This document shows positions 62,620 to 64,000 of a DNA stretch of 64,000 nucleotides, one piece after another. The notes beneath the pieces are model-generated. The model searched no databases. It worked only from the letters and a program-made list of their open reading frames with translations, and was not told the DNA's origin. The stretch is taken from positions 1-64,000 of the forward strand of contig NZ_CADEAK010000008.1 in assembly GCF_902825225.1 (NCBI RefSeq), read 5' to 3'. The stretch comes from Bartonella vinsonii subsp. berkhoffii ATCC 51672 (GTDB lineage Bacteria; Pseudomonadota; Alphaproteobacteria; Rhizobiales; Rhizobiaceae). The position numbers and the translations under genes are program-made. Position 1 is the first letter of the stretch; every line of letters starts with the position of its first letter.

Positions 62620-62884
62620 ATTTTATCTTTATAATTAAAAGCGATAAATCATTTTATTAAAGCATATTCATAGGAATATTTGAGTGTTGAGTTTTTATAA
62701 AACGAAAGTTTTAGTTTGCAAATAAAAAGACTCTTGAAGTATTCATTTTAAGCTTTTCAATATAACACATATTGATACAATAAAAGAAATAACTTAAACA
62801 GCACAGTCATAATGAGAGATTCCAACATAGAATGGAATGGCTTTTTATAAATCTTCTCAGGAGTAAAAGAAAAAGTAGAGTAAT
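62620..62884. other. Intergenic region after mfd
   Basis: About 265 AT-rich bases without a gene. It marks the change from conserved chromosome to the decayed segment at the right end. Confidence 0.5.
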
Positions 62885-63524
62885 ATGATTTTTTCATCAC
62901 ATAAGTTGCTAACTATAGCCTTTTTATTATTAATTTTAATATGTGGATTTAAAAACGCACATGCTGAGTTTAGTTTAACAGAGTTATCTCTTTCTGGTAT
63001 AATTCTTGATGAAAAGTACAAGCGTATTAAAGAAAGATTGCAAGTTGTTGAAAAGAGAATAAAGTTTATTGAAAAAACATTTGTTGATTGAACACTTTCA
63101 CAAATCCGCGCTTCTAATACAGAACATGATAAACTTATACAGGAACACAAAGATCTCGTTGACGAGAGGTTTAAGCTTAGTTTGAAATTAGATGATTTAG
63201 CTAAAGAAAAAATCAATTTAGTATACAGAGTACATAGGGCAAAAGAGTATGAAGTAGGGGAGTATGAGAAAAAGTAGTTAAAGCACGGAAATATTTGAAA
63301 TCACAACGCTTTTATGAAGTGGGATATCTTCATAAGAGACATATAAATGAGATGGTAAAGCTTTATCTTTCGGTTGGAAAACAGAAGATTTTAGCTGGGC
63401 AAAAGATGCAATTAAATTAATAGACCAAGAGTTAATAAAGGGTATTAAAGAAACTATGACAGTGGATTTTGCTGACTTTGAAAAAGAGTTAATGAATAGT
63501 ATGAAGGAACGTGATAACACGTAA
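62885..63524 (+). pseudogene. Broken gene for a secreted coiled-coil protein
   Basis: An ATG-started frame encodes a signal peptide (MIFSSHK, hydrophobic core, then AHA-EF) and a charged helix, stopped by TGA at 63089-63091. The same frame continues coiled-coil-like to TAG at 63275 (EHKDLVDERFK, LDDLAKEKINL). It appears to shift frame in an A run at about 63268-63273 (VVKARKYLKSQRFYEVGYL), then again near 63350 into DGKALSFGWKTEDF and FADFEKELMNSM, ending at 63524. Together this would be one ancestral protein of about 210 residues with one stop and two frameshifts. The family is not recognised; two adjacent small genes are the alternative. Confidence 0.5.
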
Positions 63525-63648
63525 TCCTTCAAGTGTGAAAGCTGTTCCTTTGTTTTGTAAAACTACCAAGAAAATATATGATATCATGCTTCCCAATAGA
63601 AGAAAGAATATTATAAACCGCATATTGGCTATCATCAACGTTCTTATT
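63525..63648. other. Spacer between two broken genes
   Basis: About 120 AT-rich bases between the converging ends of the two broken genes. No feature seen. Confidence 0.4.
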
Positions 63649-64000
63649 TCAAAATGAAAAGGTAAAATCGAAAAAAGTATCGAATAAAACTTGTCTTATC
63701 CTTTCATCTTTTAAAATAGCCTGTCTCGTATTAAAAACAAACCCTAAGAGATCAGCAGAAGTTCCTTTTAAAAGCTTCAAAGCGTGTAGCTATATCATTA
63801 CGAAAATATTCGATTTGGGTGGTATCAAAATTAGTCAACCCTTTATTAAGGGGAAGTTTCCACTCCCAATAATGAGAATTGCATTTATAGATAATTCGTT
63901 CACTTGGATCAATATACTCAATAATAGAAGGACCGCTTCTTGGAATTTTATTCAATTCATTTTTTCAAAATCATCAATATTAATAGCATGTTTTTGTAGT
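63649..64000 (-). pseudogene. Broken gene of unknown family, running off the right edge
   Basis: On the minus strand the coding signal switches frame twice. LQKHAINIDDFEKMN (64000 to about 63958) continues after a shift as KIPRSGPSIIEYIDPSE and YWEWKLPLNKG, ending TRFEAFK near 63765. After a shift in TTTTAAAA comes GTSADLLGFVF, RQAILKDERIRQ and a stop at 63649. Read together, this is the C-terminal part of a protein of more than 110 residues. I do not recognise it. Homopolymer sequencing error is possible for both lesions. Confidence 0.45.

Overview
This window is a stretch of mostly core chromosome from an AT-rich alphaproteobacterium of the order Hyphomicrobiales (Rhizobiales). Gene content and order point to Bartonella or a close relative: the acpXL/lpxXL very-long-chain fatty acid lipid A cluster, hfq-hflX, bamE/DUF177-plsX-fabH-ihfA-merR, folE next to a NifU-like gene, yidD and thrS, a 14-gene nuo operon running into birA and rnj, short-form proS, and lolCE-lolD-sdhE-mfd. 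Several rhizobial genes are broken or absent, as expected in a reduced, host-adapted genome. The species cannot be fixed from sequence reading alone.

Layout. 1-1450: tail of a phage-type Dam methylase, palindromic and tandem-repeat DNA, and tRNA-Pro(GGG). 1450-2721: an A-type Fe-S carrier and a mazG pseudogene with three homopolymer frameshifts. 2752-7546 (minus strand): the cluster that makes and attaches the very long acyl chain of lipid A (acpXL, an inactive-looking ketosynthase, an active ketosynthase, a reductase, an acyltransferase). 7742-15379 (minus): malic enzyme and a 1525-residue membrane-anchored coiled-coil protein that may be the polar-growth scaffold GPR. 15949-20716 (plus): hfq-hflX, a Wzz/ExoP-like protein with a degenerate kinase domain, and ctaA. 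20733-26546: argC (minus), then glyA-nrdR-ribD-ribE-ribH-nusB. 26624-31233: bamE (minus), then DUF177-plsX-fabH-ihfA and a MerR regulator. 31266-34154 (minus): thrS, yidD and a NifU-like gene. 34274-37752: folE, three tRNAs (Leu-GAG, Val-TAC, Asp-GTC), a DUF900 lipoprotein hydrolase and a small coiled-coil protein. 38059-55237: complex I nuoA-N, birA and rnj. 55462-62619: proS, lolCE, lolD, sdhE-like and mfd. 62620-64000: a decayed accessory segment with two broken genes.

How the genes fit together. The envelope theme is strong: acyl carrier, ketosynthases and acyltransferase for lipid A, PlsX/FabH for ordinary lipids, BamE for outer-membrane protein assembly, LolCE/LolD for lipoprotein sorting, YidD for membrane insertion, and a candidate growth-pole scaffold. 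The second theme is respiration and cofactors: complex I, heme A synthase, an SdhE-like flavinylation factor, riboflavin and folate enzymes, and Fe-S carriers. I found no CRISPR array, intact insertion sequence or intact prophage. The most unusual items are the ketosynthase pair with one partner lacking its catalytic residues, the absence of fabZXL from its usual place, the giant coiled-coil protein, and the frameshifted genes whose lesions sit in homopolymers.
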